From Cordylochernes scorpioides (taxonomy: Eukaryota > Arthropoda > Arachnida > Pseudoscorpiones > Chernetidae), in assembly GCA_030710605.1 (NCBI GenBank), contig CP092870.1, positions 54,139,921 through 54,203,920 of the forward strand: a stretch of DNA of 64,000 nucleotides. The letters are read 5' to 3'. The translations under genes were made by a program, and so were the position numbers. A model generated the notes under the pieces. That model was not told the DNA's origin, did not search any database, and saw only the letters and a list, made by a program, of their open reading frames with translations. Shown in pieces: positions 1 to 12,059 of this stretch. Numbering within the stretch: the stretch's first letter is position 1; every line of letters starts with the position of its first letter.

Positions 1-307
1 AGATATTGATTATCACTTTATTTATTTATTTATTTCCTCTCAAATTTACAGTGTACCATTCGAGCATAAAGCTCACGAGTCACTTTATATCGCTTCTCAG
101 GAATTTATATTGTTTCTCAGGAATGATTACTGAAGATCTATCATGTTGATTACAATTATTTAACATTGTCTATTAGCTAATTCTTCAATGCTGATTAACA
201 TTGTTTCTTCCTATAGATTCCCGCTATACATTACATGTTGTACCTGAAGATATTTGTGATTCATTCTCATCATTCTACAATTTTGATGCGCTCTGCTCAG
301 AGAATAT
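1..307. other. AT-rich stretch, nothing recognised
   Basis: I see only a short TTTA-type simple repeat near position 20 and AT-rich sequence. There is no convincing coding frame, RNA gene or mobile-element end before the TRIM element that starts at 308. Confidence 0.5.
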
Positions 308-950
308 TGTCACGTAGAAAATTAGGAAAGACAAACTTCAGGATGACACAGCAATTTATTTTAGGCAAGAACGACCTATGAATGATAAAAAAAAAAGAGA
401 TAAGCAATAAGATAAGTTTACAGAATAGTAAAATTTAAACATCAAAAATGATACTCTGTTAATAAAATAATAAATACGTTGCTACATAGCTCCTTCATTA
501 TGGGAGCTGTTACCCACAGCTTGTAATTATTGTAGTTACTGACATGGATCTGACGTGCTCCTACAAAGGATTCCATCGAAGTCTTGGAACTTTGTCCCTA
601 GTACCTTTGCGTCCTTTATCTTGCGGCGTGAGAGCGGCTTTGTTGTCGTATCATCGCCTATAGGGACACCGCCATCTTGGAAGGAAGTCTTGGAATCACA
701 ACACCCATGGCCCTTAGGTCTTCTCGGCGATCTTCAGTTTGTCTTCCTTAATTTACCCAGCATCTCCACCAAAATGCAACATGGAAAATTAGGAAAGACA
801 AACATCGGTATGACACAACAATTTATTTCAGGCAAGAACAAACTATGAATGATAATAAAACCATAAGCAATGTGGGAAGTTTACAGAGTATCAAAATATA
901 AACTTCACAAAATTATGCTCTATTAATAAAATAATAAATACTTTGCTACA
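308..950 (-). mobile_element. TRIM-like miniature LTR element, copy 1
   Basis: Two direct repeats of about 176-179 bp (308-486 and 775-950) flank about 290 bp of internal sequence. Read on the minus strand, each repeat starts with TG and ends with CA, as LTRs do. A primer-binding site TGGTGGAGATGC lies at 760-771, next to the 5' LTR, and matches the 3' end of tRNA-Ala. ATAT on both sides (304-307 and 951-954) gives a 4-bp target duplication. A 97-residue frame crosses the interior but shows no retroviral domain. The second copy at 36510-37092 has the same layout in the opposite direction. This is therefore probably a non-coding miniature LTR retrotransposon that depends on enzymes supplied in trans. 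Confidence 0.75.
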
Positions 951-1002
951 ATATATATATCAATATACAATATATTTTAATATGGTCTATAATTATAAAA
1001 TT

Positions 1003-1320
1003 GTAACAGCCCCAAAATGTAGAATCAATTCAACGCGCCAGTTTGGCCATCATGTAATACAAAACAAAGCATTGAAGTTTTTTCGAGACACCGCACTCAA
1101 GGAGTCAAATTTCTTCAAAGATTATTATTTTCTTTCAGGAAACTTCCAATAAATTTTACGACCGCCACTGGACATCGATAAAATTGGGCGGACAACATCA
1201 GATCATCTTTCCCTCTCATGTAAATCAGACCCTCCTGAACCTTGTCCGCCTCTTCGGCGCTTGTCTCTCTCTGAGTTTACCTCCAACCTGCCTCTTCATT
1301 CAGGCGTCAATCTTTCAGCT
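1003..1320. repeat. Diverged dispersed repeat, LTR-like
   Basis: The segment starts with GTAACAGCCCCAA and contains a run around CAGTTTGGCCATCATG. Further on is a GC-richer part near 1220-1265. All of these match, with many differences, the repeat at 43745-44030 in the same order. The start TGTAACAGCCCC resembles the first bases of an LTR, but I found no matching second end or target duplication here. I see no coding potential. Confidence 0.45.
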
Positions 1321-1479
1321 GAAAGGATAACCTGCATACCATATATATTATAAAATTCACACTTCAGTTTCTTGAAGAAACTCAAACTACGCTATTTTTT
1401 TCAGAATATACATAATATCAATTCACGATATTCTCGAGTATTGAATTGAAAAAAATCATTGAAACAATGCATTTTAGGT

Positions 1480-2430
1480 TACACCTCAGTACAAAACGTA
1501 TCTGATTCTTCTTCTTCTTTCTTATCTCCACTCAATCATATTAAGGTATCAAGCTTGTAAAGCTTGAGACTTTTGATGGTGTCTGCCGGGGAAGAGTAGA
1601 GCTCATCAATGGATGAGTCAATACAGTCAATAATGTGTTTTGGGGACAAAACGTATGGTTGGTGATAACGAATGAGCCACAACACCAGTTTTGACATTTA
1701 AGACAAAAATGTCATTCTTCATACCATTGTTTCGAACTTTGGGCCTCATAAGTACAGGTGCGGCTTCGAATTCATAACATGAAGTGGTAGACCAAAATGC
1801 ATTAATTTTATGATTTTTTTAAAAGGAAAGGTGCCACCTTTAGTACATGAATACCTTCCTCTTTTGCATCTTAATGTTGTATTCTAGCCTGAATATCGGC
1901 TCTGCCACATCACCAGTTTAAACACCTTTTCAGACAATTCGACCGATTTAATAACTCCTTTCGTAGGATGTTGTGAAATCAAAGCCGTCCTTGTAAAAAT
2001 GGGGACCAAAGCATGGAACAATGTTATACAATTTGACATTTTGTCTAATTATTTCAAAAACTGAAGATGTAGCTCATTTGTGATCACAAACTCTAAATTT
2101 TGTACTGAGATGATAACCAAAAATGCATTATTTTAATGTATTTTTAAAGAAAGAGAAGCCATCTATGGTGCATGAATATTTATTATGATTTTCTCTCGAC
2201 TGTAATAAATAATATACATTTTATGAAATAAATATAAATCATATGACAGATGGAAGTTTTGCCGGGGGGTGAGGGGGCGTATAGATCTATTACACGTCTC
2301 CTAACGACGCCAATGTCTATAAAATGGGAATAGTCGTTTTTTTAGTTGAACATCTTTTTGGCAAATTCTTAAAATTCCATTATATCCCTCGTGAATATCA
2401 TGAAATTATCCGCTCCGAACTAGCAAGGGC
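1480..2430. other. AT-rich spacer with a short internal duplication
   Basis: No gene is recognised. A stretch near 1780-1860 (around AACCAAAATGCATTA) is repeated, diverged, near 2113-2190, so the spacer contains an old local duplication of about 330 bp spacing. The segment near 1526-1565 (CTCCACTCAATCATATT and the bases after it) matches, inverted, the sequence at about 56970-57010. It is thus part of a dispersed repeat. Confidence 0.4.
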
Positions 2431-2480
2431 CATTGGCCTGAAGCCATGATCTCCAGGTGGTCGCTTTTCAATTTGCCAAA
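2377..2480 (-). repeat. Dispersed motif resembling a Penelope-type terminus
   Basis: Read on the minus strand the segment contains ACACCAGCTTTGGCAAA and then CCACCTGGAGATCATGG, followed by a stretch with ATTCCATTATATCC in the other strand. Related 45-bp stretches lie at 5746-5797 (+) and about 29930-29990 (-). Penelope-like elements end in sequences of the general form CTG(A/G)AGA..., so this may be such an end. That link is inference. Confidence 0.3.
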
Positions 2481-2728
2481 GCTGGTGTTGTGGCTTTGTC
2501 ATCGATCTGAGTTCGCTTGTTTGCGGAGACTGTCAATATATGACGTTTGGTTTTAGCGTCATTTCGACGGAAGAGGCGACCTATCTTCTTATAAAAAATA
2601 TGATATTGAAATAAAATTTTTGATATGATATTTGATATTTGAAATATACACAAAACTAAATTATATATTTGACCCATCACACCCTATAATTATTACTTGA
2701 TTAGATTATCATTTGTGCTAGACGAACC

Positions 2729-3010
2729 ATGGCTCGCTCGCTGAGATTTAAATCTAAAGACAAAATCCCGCTGATTTCAGCAGAAAGACTGGAAGACCCG
2801 TTAGTACTGGAGATACCAGAGCTCGAGGTGGTACGTGAGATCAAAATCCGAGACCTTGACAAAATGTCGCTCACTCCGCCACCACGTCAGTCTGAGAAAA
2901 TGGGCGATTTTACCTTCGCCGAATTCAACCTTCGTCGGCTGGCGAAATTTGGATGTTCCAGGCCGCCCTTGGAGATTCCCTATGTGAACTTCAAGGACCT
3001 CTATAAGTGA
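2729..3010 (+). CDS. Hypothetical protein exon, paralog of 43114-43398
   Basis: A 93-residue frame starts at an ATG in a good eukaryotic context (ACCATGG). It is charged and has no membrane segment. About two thirds of its residues match the minus-strand frame at 43114-43398. Shared blocks include ARSLRF at the start, ERLEDPL, LEIP-LEVVREI, RDLDK, KMGD-TFAEFNL and SRPP--IPY near the end. The reading frame ends in TAA-GTGAGT: the sequence after the last Tyr codon is AAGTGAGT, a near-perfect 5' splice donor, and the paralog reaches GTGAGT at the same alignment point. I therefore read it as a first or early exon whose apparent stop lies in the intron. I do not recognise the family, and no downstream exon could be assigned. 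Conservation between the copies at protein level argues for real coding sequence. Confidence 0.6.
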   Translation: MARSLRFKSKDKIPLISAERLEDPLVLEIPELEVVREIKIRDLDKMSLTPPPRQSEKMGDFTFAEFNLRRLAKFGCSRPPLEIPYVNFKDLYK

Positions 3011-3363
3011 GTGGAACAACAGTAGATATTCGATATACAATAGAACTTGGATAATTGGAACGTCTGCAATTCTAAAACGTATCTAATTCAAGTATTTATC
3101 TTGGTTCCTAGAATTTATTATAAATATAATTTCCGTTTTTAAATCCAATATTTTGATAATTCGATTTTTTTCTTCAATTTTCGAATTATTCAAGTTCGAC
3201 TGTAACAAGCAACTAACAAAACTCGCTGAATCTAGGAAAGATATTTGTAGTACAAGATTACTTACATATATCAGTCATCTACATTTTGGAGATACATTTT
3301 GGTTGGAATTTGGTTTAGAAACAAATATAGGTACATAAAACAATAATTTGTGAAATTCACAAT
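3011..3363. other. AT-rich stretch downstream of the exon
   Basis: If the splice donor at about 3007 is real, this is intron. I see no acceptor or second exon here. The sequence is AT-rich up to the start of the satellite array. Confidence 0.4.
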
Positions 3364-5211
3364 GTTTCAGTGACTATATATCTATATATAAGTATAAATA
3401 GGATTCAAAATAATCATTCCTTCAGGAGAGTAACAGCGAGTCACTGAAACTTCAAGAATTAAACAAAATATCGGAAGTTGGTTTGTGGAAAAATATAGCC
3501 TCATCAACCAATGATATGTTCAATTCTCGACGTTTCAGTGACTATATATCTATATATAAGTATAAATAGGATTCAAAATAATCATTCCTTCAGGAGAGTA
3601 ACAGCGAGTCACTGAAACTTCAAGAATTGAACAAATTATCAGAAGTTGGTTTGTGGAAAAATATAGCTTCATCAACCAATGATATGTTCAATTCTCGACG
3701 TTTCAGTGACTATATATCTATATATAAGTATAAATAGGATTCAAAATAATCATTCCTTCAGGAGAGTAACAGCGAGTCACTGAAACTTCAAGAATTGAAC
3801 AAATTATCAGAAGTTGGTTTGTGGAAAAATATAGCTTCATCAACCAATGATATGTTCAATTCTCGACGTTTCAGTGACTATATATCTATATATAAGTAGA
3901 CCTAGGATTCGAAATAATCATTCACTGAGGAGAGTAACAGCGAGTCACTGAAACTTCAAGAATTGAACAAATTATCAGAAGTTGGTTTGTGGAAAAATAT
4001 AGCCTCATCAACCAATGATATGTTCAATTCTCGACGTTTCAGTGACTATATATCTATATATAAGTAGACCTGGGATTCAAAATAATCATTCACTGAGGAG
4101 AGTAACAGCGAGTCACTGAAACTTCAAGAATTAAACAAATTATCAGAAGTTGGTTTGTGGAAAAATATAGCTTCATCAACCAATGATATGTTCAATTCTC
4201 GACGTTTCAGTGACTATATATCTATATATAAGTAGACCTAGGATTCAAAATAATGATTCCTTCAGGAGAGTAACAGCGAGTCACTGAAACTTCAAGAATT
4301 GAACAAATTATCAGAAGTTGGTTTGTGGAAAAATATAGCTTCATCAACCAATGATATGTTCAATTCTCGACGTTTCAGTGACTATATATCTATATATAAG
4401 TAGACCTAGGATTCGAAATAATCATTCACTGAGGAGAGTAACAGCGAGTCACTGAAACTTCAAGAATTGAACAAATTATCAGAAGTTGGTTGGTGGAAAA
4501 ATATAGCCTCATCAACCAATGATATGTTCAATTTTCGACGTTTCAGTGACTATATATCTATATATAAGTAGACCTAGGATTCAAAATAATCATTCACTGA
4601 GGAGAGTAACAGCGAGTCACTGAAACTTCAAGAATTGAACAAATTATCAGAAGTTGGTTTGTGGAAAAATATAGCTTCATCAACCAATGATATGTTCAAT
4701 TCTCGACGTTTCAGTGACTATATATCTATATATAAGTAGACCTAGGATTCGAAATAATCATTCACTGAGGAGAGTAACAGCGAGTCACTGAAACTTCAAG
4801 AATTGAACAAATTATCAGAAGTTGGTTGGTTGAAAAATATAGCCTCATCAACCAATGATATGTTCAATTCTCGACGTTTCAGTGACTATATATCTATATA
4901 TAAGTAGACCTAGGATTCAAAATAATCATTCACTGAGGAGAGTAACAGCGAGTCACTGAAACTTCAAGAATTGAACAAATTATCAAAAGTTGGTTGGTGG
5001 AAAAATATAGCCTCATCAACCAATGATATGTTCAATTCTCGACGTTTCAGTGACTATATATCTATATATAAGTAGACCTAGGATTCAAAATAATCATTCA
5101 CTGAGGAGAGTAACAGCGAGTCACTGAAACTTCAAGAATTGAACAAATTATCAGAAGTTGGTTGGTGGAAAAATATAGCTTCATCAACCAATGAATTGTT
5201 TGATTCTCAAC
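3364..5211. repeat. 168-bp satellite array, eleven units
   Basis: The landmark GTTTCAGTGACT begins at 3364, 3532, 3700, 3868, 4036, 4204, 4372, 4540, 4708, 4876 and 5044, exactly 168 bp apart each time. That gives eleven units without a length change. Each unit has an inverted repeat: GTTTCAGTGACT at its start and AGTCACTGAAAC about 70-80 bp later. Between the arms is a TA-rich stretch. Two unit types alternate irregularly: one has AAATAGGATT plus CATTCCTTCAGG, the other CCTAGGATTC plus CATTCACTGAGG. The last copy decays after 5190. The unit length is close to one nucleosome plus linker, as in many satellites. Confidence 0.95.
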
Positions 5212-5249
5212 GTTTTAATGACTCCCTGTTACTTTCCTCAGGGAAATAA

Positions 5250-5575
5250 TTATGTTGAATCCTATTCTTTTTAAAAATTATTATCCCTAGTACACATGGT
5301 ACAGGCCATGATAATCAGAGTGAGTTGTAGTTAGCGACTGTTTTTACTGTAAGTGCACCACATGTCTACACATGGGAAAAGCAGTTCGACTTTTCACTTA
5401 CCCATGTGCCAGAGCCCTGTTTGAATACTTGCACTTGTTAGTGGGGTCGGACTTTTACAAAATTCGGGGACCATTGAAGCATTTTTTATTAGAAAAAAGT
5501 GCCCAATACGGGATTCGATCTCGGGTCGTAGCGGTTGAAAACCAACAGTTTAGACCATCCTTCAACCGATATCCT
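5250..5575 (-). repeat. tRNA-derived SINE, copy 1
   Basis: On the minus strand the right-hand end looks like a tRNA: a stretch TGGTCTAAAC in the position of an A box, then GATCGAATCCC as a B box at about 5510-5520. The body runs left to about 5255 and shares long matches with 41640-41912, for example GTACAGGCCATGA, CACCACATGTCT, ATGTGCCAGAG and GGACTTTT. A partial copy lies at 56195-56340. Three copies sharing a tRNA-like head and a common body fit a SINE family. The source tRNA is uncertain. Confidence 0.65.
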
Positions 5576-5589
5576 ATTTCTACTTATAT

Positions 5590-5760
5590 TGTGACGGTGT
5601 TTTGATCCACCGCCAATTTTGAACAGTCCTTTCAACCGCCACCACTTCGGCCGGCCGGGTACGGCAAGTCTGCGCATGCGTGGCGGCACGGTAAGCACGG
5701 GATAGGATACAAAGTTTTGACTTCACCACCAGCCAACGGCCATTCATAACATAACACCAG
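5590..5760. other. GC- and CpG-richer segment
   Basis: About 150 bp with many CpG dinucleotides (for example around CGGCCGGCCGGG at 5648) stands out in AT-rich surroundings. It could be part of a mobile element or a promoter-like island. I see no domain in any frame. It leads directly into the 5746-5797 copy of the motif found at 2437-2480. Confidence 0.3.
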
Positions 5761-5810
5761 CTTTGGCAAACTGAGAAGCGTCCACCTGGAGACCATGGAA
5801 GGAATTGATC

Positions 5811-5915
5811 TAAAAAAGCATAGGGTCTTCTCCCGTCAAATTAAAAGTCCAACCTAGATAGATGGCGTCTAGTTTTGACGTTTAATTTAACAGGAGAGGA
5901 GCCCTATGCTTTTAT
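5811..5915. repeat. Hairpin-forming inverted repeat
   Basis: Left arm around AAAAGCATAGGG at 5814 and right arm ending CCCTATGCTTTT at about 5912 pair over roughly 33 bp with few mismatches. The loop is about 35 bases. The total length of about 100 bases is that of a small foldback element or a pre-miRNA-like hairpin. Nothing shows that it is transcribed. Confidence 0.6.
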
Positions 5916-6733
5916 AAACCTTAGAATTGGTTATTCTTTGTCGTGTTACAACTATAAACATTCTCTTTAACTGTTCTTTGATGACTGATTTTACAGAGAT
6001 AATTATAAAATGATCTTTCACTTGAAAAATCGAAAATTGATGAATCAAAGGTGTAAACTATTTTATAACTTTTACCTGTTATTCTGCGATATAGTTAGAA
6101 ATTTATTCTTGAGATTTAAATGAATTATTAAAATTTTATGATGTAAATATTATTGCTGTAATATAAAGCTTTAGAAATTTTAAAAGTGAATATATATCCC
6201 CATATAATTTCTTTCAACGTTTCTATTTTAATGGAAATTTAAAATAATTTTAAATGAAAAATTTCAAAAATGAATTACAAAATATCAAATTGCTATTTTA
6301 TACCAGTCATTGAATCTTATAAAAGAGCAGATTATACAATTTTTCACTTCTTCTTTTGAAATTGGAATTTTCAACTTAATTGGATATTGTATGGTAAAAA
6401 GCAAATGTACACTTCAAAATCGTATGAACGAAAATTTGGAAATTTAGGAAATGACATATTTATTATTAAAATTTAATTAGAATATGCAGAGGTGTTTCTT
6501 ATGTCTGCGTAATTAAAGTATGTCTGCGTTGTTAAAAGTGATTGAATTAATTTTACTATATAAAAAAAAATAGTAAAAAAGAGAAATTCAACTGGAATTG
6601 TTATTGAATAAAGAAAAATAGACATCCCCTGATCGTGATTATATGAATTACGTCTAATCATAGCGTATCACCTTTCTCCCGCAGCTTCTTTAGCTAGATT
6701 CCCACCCCAGTTTTATTCTCCGTTATTTAGATA
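5916..6733. other. AT-rich stretch, nothing recognised
   Basis: Highly AT-rich sequence without a convincing reading frame, RNA gene or repeat boundary. Confidence 0.5.
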
Positions 6734-7130
6734 CTAGCCGAATGACCCGGGCAACGCCCGTGTTTTACCCGATTGAATGTTTTGATTCAAATACTATTTG
6801 TTACAATTATAAATTGGCGCCTTAAATAAATGCCTATGTGCTTTATCTGTCTATGTACTGTTGGCTTCCGTAGGCGTCTCTTACTGGGAAAAAGAAAGAG
6901 AGGATTCCATCTGGTTATTAACTAATATATGCATTTATTTAAGGAGCGACCCGCTCCAACACAATAGTTACAAAAACGAAATAGCGAGTGTGGGGGGGGG
7001 GGGGGGGCAAAGGTGGCGTGACCGTAGCCAACCAATAGGAGGGCGCCATTCCAAAAAAAAAGCAAACGGTGACAGACACGAAAACTGATTATTAAGAGAT
7101 GAAGAATGACGCTCGAACTGTATATAGAAT
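6734..7130 (-). mobile_element. Helitron fragment, non-autonomous
   Basis: On the minus strand the element ends in CTAG (6734-6737) followed by T, and just before this is a GC-rich hairpin (CGGGCGTTGCCCGGG type), the hallmarks of a Helitron 3' end. The following segment ACAATTATAAATTGGCGCC is shared with the ends at 26106 and 59936. A short run AAAGCAAACGGTGACAGA near 7061 is also present in the 26106 copy. The 5' end is placed near 7130, at a TCTATATAC-like sequence, and is uncertain. A run of about 16 G at 6991-7007 lies inside. Confidence 0.6.
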
Positions 7131-8988
7131 ACAGTAATAGCTATCTCCAGTACCTAGATCTTCATACAGGGAATATAATTTTCCAAACAGAACAAGGTCT
7201 CACCATGTGTTCATATGATGTTACATATTTTAACCTTAGTTTACCTCATTCCCTTATAAAATATAGAATATATGATTTGTAACCACCCTTAATATAAACC
7301 CATATCCTATTTATAAGATTGCTACACATTCAGAAATCCGTTTGAAAATGAATACCTTTACCTTCAGTTCTCAACATTATAGGCAATTTCGAGGTTCCCA
7401 ATGGAACGCCTATTTTAAACTTGCAGTTGCTTAACTTATAATGTCTCACCTTGACACCTAGATTAACCAAAAACACCTAATAGATATATATATATATCTA
7501 TATATATATATAGGGCGTAGTTAAATTAACGATGTCTTTTATATATGTAGGACAAGCCATGAGGAAATCATACTGACCAACTTTAAAAATGATCATTATA
7601 ACTTTTATTTCACTATTGAAAAAGAATACAAACAGGGAATAACGTTTTTAAAAACACTAATAATACAGATCCCCCAATGCATACCATATACCACAGTCTA
7701 CTACAACTTTGAACCGGATTATTCTAATTTCAACTCCTACTGTTCACTTACTCACTGTTGGATCGTTTTTGAAGACAACTCTCAGATTTATAAAATTAAA
7801 CTTTAAACATTTTTAGATATATAGAGAGAAACGAGTTAATTACCTCGTATTTAAGGCAACAAAAGAATCATCTAATTTACATACATCGTTCTAACCAGAT
7901 TCAACTTGTGCAAAACAGACGACAAGGAAAAATAAACGATTTAATGGTAGAGGGTAAGTTCTTATTTTTTCACAAGCTCTTACACTCAAAGATTAATCAT
8001 TTTTTCTTGCTTCACCCACACACAAGATCAAAATAGTTAAAACGAATTAACACCCATTACTCCCTCATGTTTAAAACAACAGAAAAGAAAGATAATAACC
8101 CACCTTTCCGCTATTTAATACCCATTAATCTTTAATTTCATATGAAAACTATGTAGAAAAGATCTAATCAATGATGGGAAAGTCATTCAATAACTTAACA
8201 CAGATGGTTGTGAGATTGCAGGGAGAGTGAGGAAGATCCAATCCGTCCTACCTCAAAGTGGAAGAGATTCCGCATGAGAATTGCCTCCATCTTCCTCTGC
8301 TGTGTGAAGGTGAATAAGTCCATTTACACCAGTCATCTAGAGGATAAGAATTCCTCTTAATGGGAATATCAGTTAAAATTATATTACCTATCTTAGCACA
8401 TGTAACGAACCACTTTGAAAATAACAAGCCACGTTTGGAGAGAGACCTTTTTCCAAACATCTAATGTTCATATTGTTGCCATAGTTAACGCACTTATTTT
8501 ATCAATAGATTGTACAATATTATTTTAAATTTAATTTAAATTCAAATTGAAATGTTATATGTATTTATTTTAATAAATATATTATGTATTATAAAAACAG
8601 GATATATACATACATGTGAATTTGTAAATATTTAATTCTAAGTTCTAATTTGTTTTTTTGTTTGTTTCCTCTGTACTAGACGCAAATATTTCAATATCGT
8701 GCCTGGTTGATCAATAAATAAATAAATATAAATACGCCATTCTTTAAACTTTGAGGCGATAAATAAATATATTACTCTAGAGGCTACTTAAAATAGAGTT
8801 ATTTCAATATTCAACATATTTAACCTTGTAAGTTGGTAGAAACACGCTCTAGAAAGATACAAGACATGTCTGAGAAGAGAATCAAGGTTGAAGAATCTGT
8901 CAGACAGTAACCTGTTGTAACAATTGGTGGAGAAGCTGGGTACCAATTCTAGTACCTTTCTCTCTCACTAATAAAAAAAATATATATA
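7131..8988. other. AT-rich spacer, nothing recognised
   Basis: Apart from a TA-rich palindrome at about 7482-7515, I find no reading frame with a recognisable domain and no repeat shared with the rest of the window. The right edge is a (TA)n tract that served as target for element A. Confidence 0.45.
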
Positions 8989-9764
8989 TGTGATATCTTG
9001 GGACCAGTGTTACCTGATGCTAGACGAACCTCGATGTCAACTCTACCGTGCAGTCGTGGTGGAAGGCGACACAGCTGGGTCAAAGGTGAAATAAACAAAC
9101 AGAGATTCCACTAAGAAGCGTCTGACGTCAAGAAGGAATGGGATGAGGGGAGAGAGAGATCTTTAGAGCAAGTGTTACCGTTGGGATCCAAGCGCAGACT
9201 GCCTAACCTAGGTTCTCGATTTAACACCAAGACCTTTCTTCTTTCTAATTGGTAGGAAGCTGTCACATGACCGTTTTCTATTGGTTGACCTATTTAGGTG
9301 ATTCTTTCCTAATTGGTAGGAATATGTCACATGGCCGTTGGCTATTGGTTGACCTACTTAGGTATTGTCTTCTAATTGGTCTTTGCTGCTGCCTTTGACG
9401 GAAGATATATCCGGCCTTGCCCAGGAAATACTGGCCGTTAAACTTAGCTTTTATGATTTCCGCGATAATAAAATTGACTGTAAATTTATTAATAGTGGTG
9501 TTCTCTTCTAAGCCTACTTCCTAGGTCTTACTTCTACTCTCACCTAAGCCTGATTAGTTTTAACCTTAATTTTCTCCTGTTAGTCTCCATTCCTTCTATC
9601 TGTACAGTTGCTATACTTTATTAGATTCTTACGCGGTACAGATTGATGTTAGTTGAGGCTTTCTATTTGCAGTACATAAGAAGTTATATACAGTCATGGG
9701 GTGGAACATGTGGTAGTAGATATCTAGACTATTTACAACAATTCCATGGTCTTAAATCATCACA
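8989..9764 (-). repeat. Element A, left LTR (3' LTR of the minus-strand element)
   Basis: Direct repeat of 776 bp with TG...CA ends, nearly identical to 14035-14819. It lacks the 9-bp duplication CCTCTGGGA that the right copy has near its start. TATA precedes it. Confidence 0.9.
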
Positions 9765-12059
9765 GATGGCCCCGGATGTGAGAGGGTTCATATGGAGGGA
9801 TTTAAGAGAGCGGAATAGGAAGACTGTTATTAAGGAAGTAATTTTTAAAAATTAATTGAAATGAGTTGGTATATAACATGGGGTTAATTTCTGTATATCC
9901 ATAAGAGATAATAAAGTATAAACAACTAATACTAAACATACAAGTAAAAATAAAAATATGAATAAAATATTTAATAGAGAACATATAATGATTATTGGTA
10001 AAAATATAAATGATTGAATGGGAAAATCATGATCTCTTCGTGATGGGCGTTAGAAAGGGTTGAGGGGTTAGTTAGTACTTGGTTGAGGCAATGTCACTTT
10101 GACTCAAGTCCCAAACCATTTAATGTGCACGGCGCGGAAAACCTAGGCCATGTTTCACATGTAAATTTAAGGACCTAATAAAGTTACAGTACCACAATTA
10201 AATAGTAAGATAAGGGTGATTGTTATGGGTTTTAATAATTAGTCGTTAAGACGTACGCATGCAGGATAAATGAGGGCGAAGATCAGTGACCAGAAATCAA
10301 AGTTTTAATTGGAGTCGTCAGGGGCTTAGCGAGAAAAAGAGTAAAAAAAAAAAAAAAAAAAGATGTGCCAGCGTGTGGCATGAGAGTGCCCTGGAATATA
10401 TAAAAAAATAATATTTGCACGTATCCAAGCCAGAAGTAGGGATAGGTAAGTCTGGGGGACGGTGTGTCAAAATTGTTAATTACGAAATCAAAGTAGGTCA
10501 AGTCTAGCCTGCGAAGGAGTTAAAAGTTCCTGCGGAAAAGGGTTAGTATTTATTAAGAAGTGACCTTTAAAGTGGTTGTTTAAGAGGTTATTGAAGATTG
10601 CCCTGTTTTTAATCATGATTTTTAGTTTGATTATAAAAGAATACATCATTGAGATGTGAAATTGCGAAATTAAGGCTTTGCATATAGCGTTAAAGGATTT
10701 GAAAAATCGAAAATAGAATTGCGAAGTTAAATGCAAAGTAATCTTTAAAAAAAAGTAAAAATAGTGATGATATGATACAAAGATTAACACACTACAGCAG
10801 TATATAAGGGGTAATAGAAAGTGAAAATATTAAATGAAAAAAAAAAAGCAATAATGTACTCGATAGCATTGAACATGGTAGCGGAAAATGAAACATTGTA
10901 AATAACATCGAATTTATAAAGTGAGAGAAAATATAAAATGACAAATGCAAATTAGTCATATAAGCATGAAATATAACTTGAGATTATTAGATATGAAAGA
11001 TTAAATATAAAGTTGATTATAAAATAGAGTCATAAAGCAAAAGTAAATAAGCTTTGGTAAAGAAAAATAAAATAAAATGACACTAATCTAAACTGATTGG
11101 TTGACGTAAATAAAAAAAAACAATTATAAGAGCTAGATAATGATTATATAAAGAATATTTAAAATGAAAAATTTTAAAAAATGTTCATCGAGAAAGAAGA
11201 GCAAGTAAGATTATACATAGAAATTATATATCGTGAAAGAATGGAAAGTTGTAGGCCAAATGTATGTCCCTGTTTTTTAGGATGGGTAGAGAGAGCTTTA
11301 AATTGTCCTCGATCGCGATATCTTTGGTCTTGTTGGCATGAGTTGATCTAACTTATCGAATTTGTTTTATGTTTGACGCGACTCGTGGATCACATTGTTT
11401 CCAACTGTGAAACTTACTGAGTCCTAATGTTGTCGATTTTTTTGTTCCCTGCGCCACGTTTAGGTGAAAACGTGATTCTTCCTAAAGCGGCATTTATTCT
11501 GTGTGTGCAGGAGAAACACGGCGATCTATTCTAACCGATAAAGGGTTGTTGTTGTTGTTTTTTTTTTTTAAAACATGTGTGGGTGTGTGTGATTTTTAGG
11601 TAAAATTTTGTCCTTGGATCTAAGTGTCGATGTTAAGTTGACAAGTTAATCGAGGGCGAGAGAATGTTAGTGAACAGATTTGTTAGTAAATGTAAAATAA
11701 CGTGTTAAGCAAGTTATTAGTAGCTAAACGGGATATCGGCGTAGAAATTGGTTAGGGATTAGAACGATGTATAGTAAAAGGTACGCACTAATATTTAATT
11801 TCATAGCTGGTGAAAGTTCATTAGAGGACACGGGGTGGCGACGGGTCGTAACAAGATGTCGGCTGTTTGTTTGTCCATCTCCCTTCGAATTTATTATTAG
11901 CGAGTTCCGGCGATGGCGGGCATATTTATTTGGGTCAGAGGCCCTTTGTGGGGGCAGCTTGCTTGGTGGTTGTCTCCCACCTTTGTAAACGCGGTTCTTG
12001 CCTGGTTTTCTGATGGCTATGTATTCGTGACATCTTTTTTACTTAGGGGTCGATTGGGT
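9765..12059. other. Element A interior without recognisable pol
   Basis: This 2.3-kb stretch lies where RNase H, integrase and the 3' untranslated part should be. I see short AT-rich frames only, with no RT YxDD box, RNase H or integrase motif. A small low-complexity patch lies near 10345-10362 (A run) and another near 11528-11570 (GTT and T runs). It could be heavily mutated pol or foreign filler sequence. Confidence 0.5.

Noticed and set aside
555..848. 97-residue frame as a host gene
   Set aside because: It lies inside the TRIM element and is not kept open in the second copy.
3364..5211. Hammerhead ribozyme in the 168-bp satellite (CTGAGGAG and CTGAAAC occur in the units)
   Set aside because: The core strings cannot be placed with the three stems and a cleavage site in a consistent order; stem II does not form and stem III lacks a partner close by.
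3364..5211. CRISPR-like array
   Set aside because: Whole 168-bp units are repeated without unique spacers, and the DNA is eukaryotic.
5372..5605. Protein frame at the SINE
   Set aside because: It crosses the tRNA-derived SINE, and the other copies do not maintain it.
10283..10790. Minus-strand frames rich in Phe, Ile and Tyr inside element A
   Set aside because: Typical of translated AT-rich DNA; no pol motif could be aligned.
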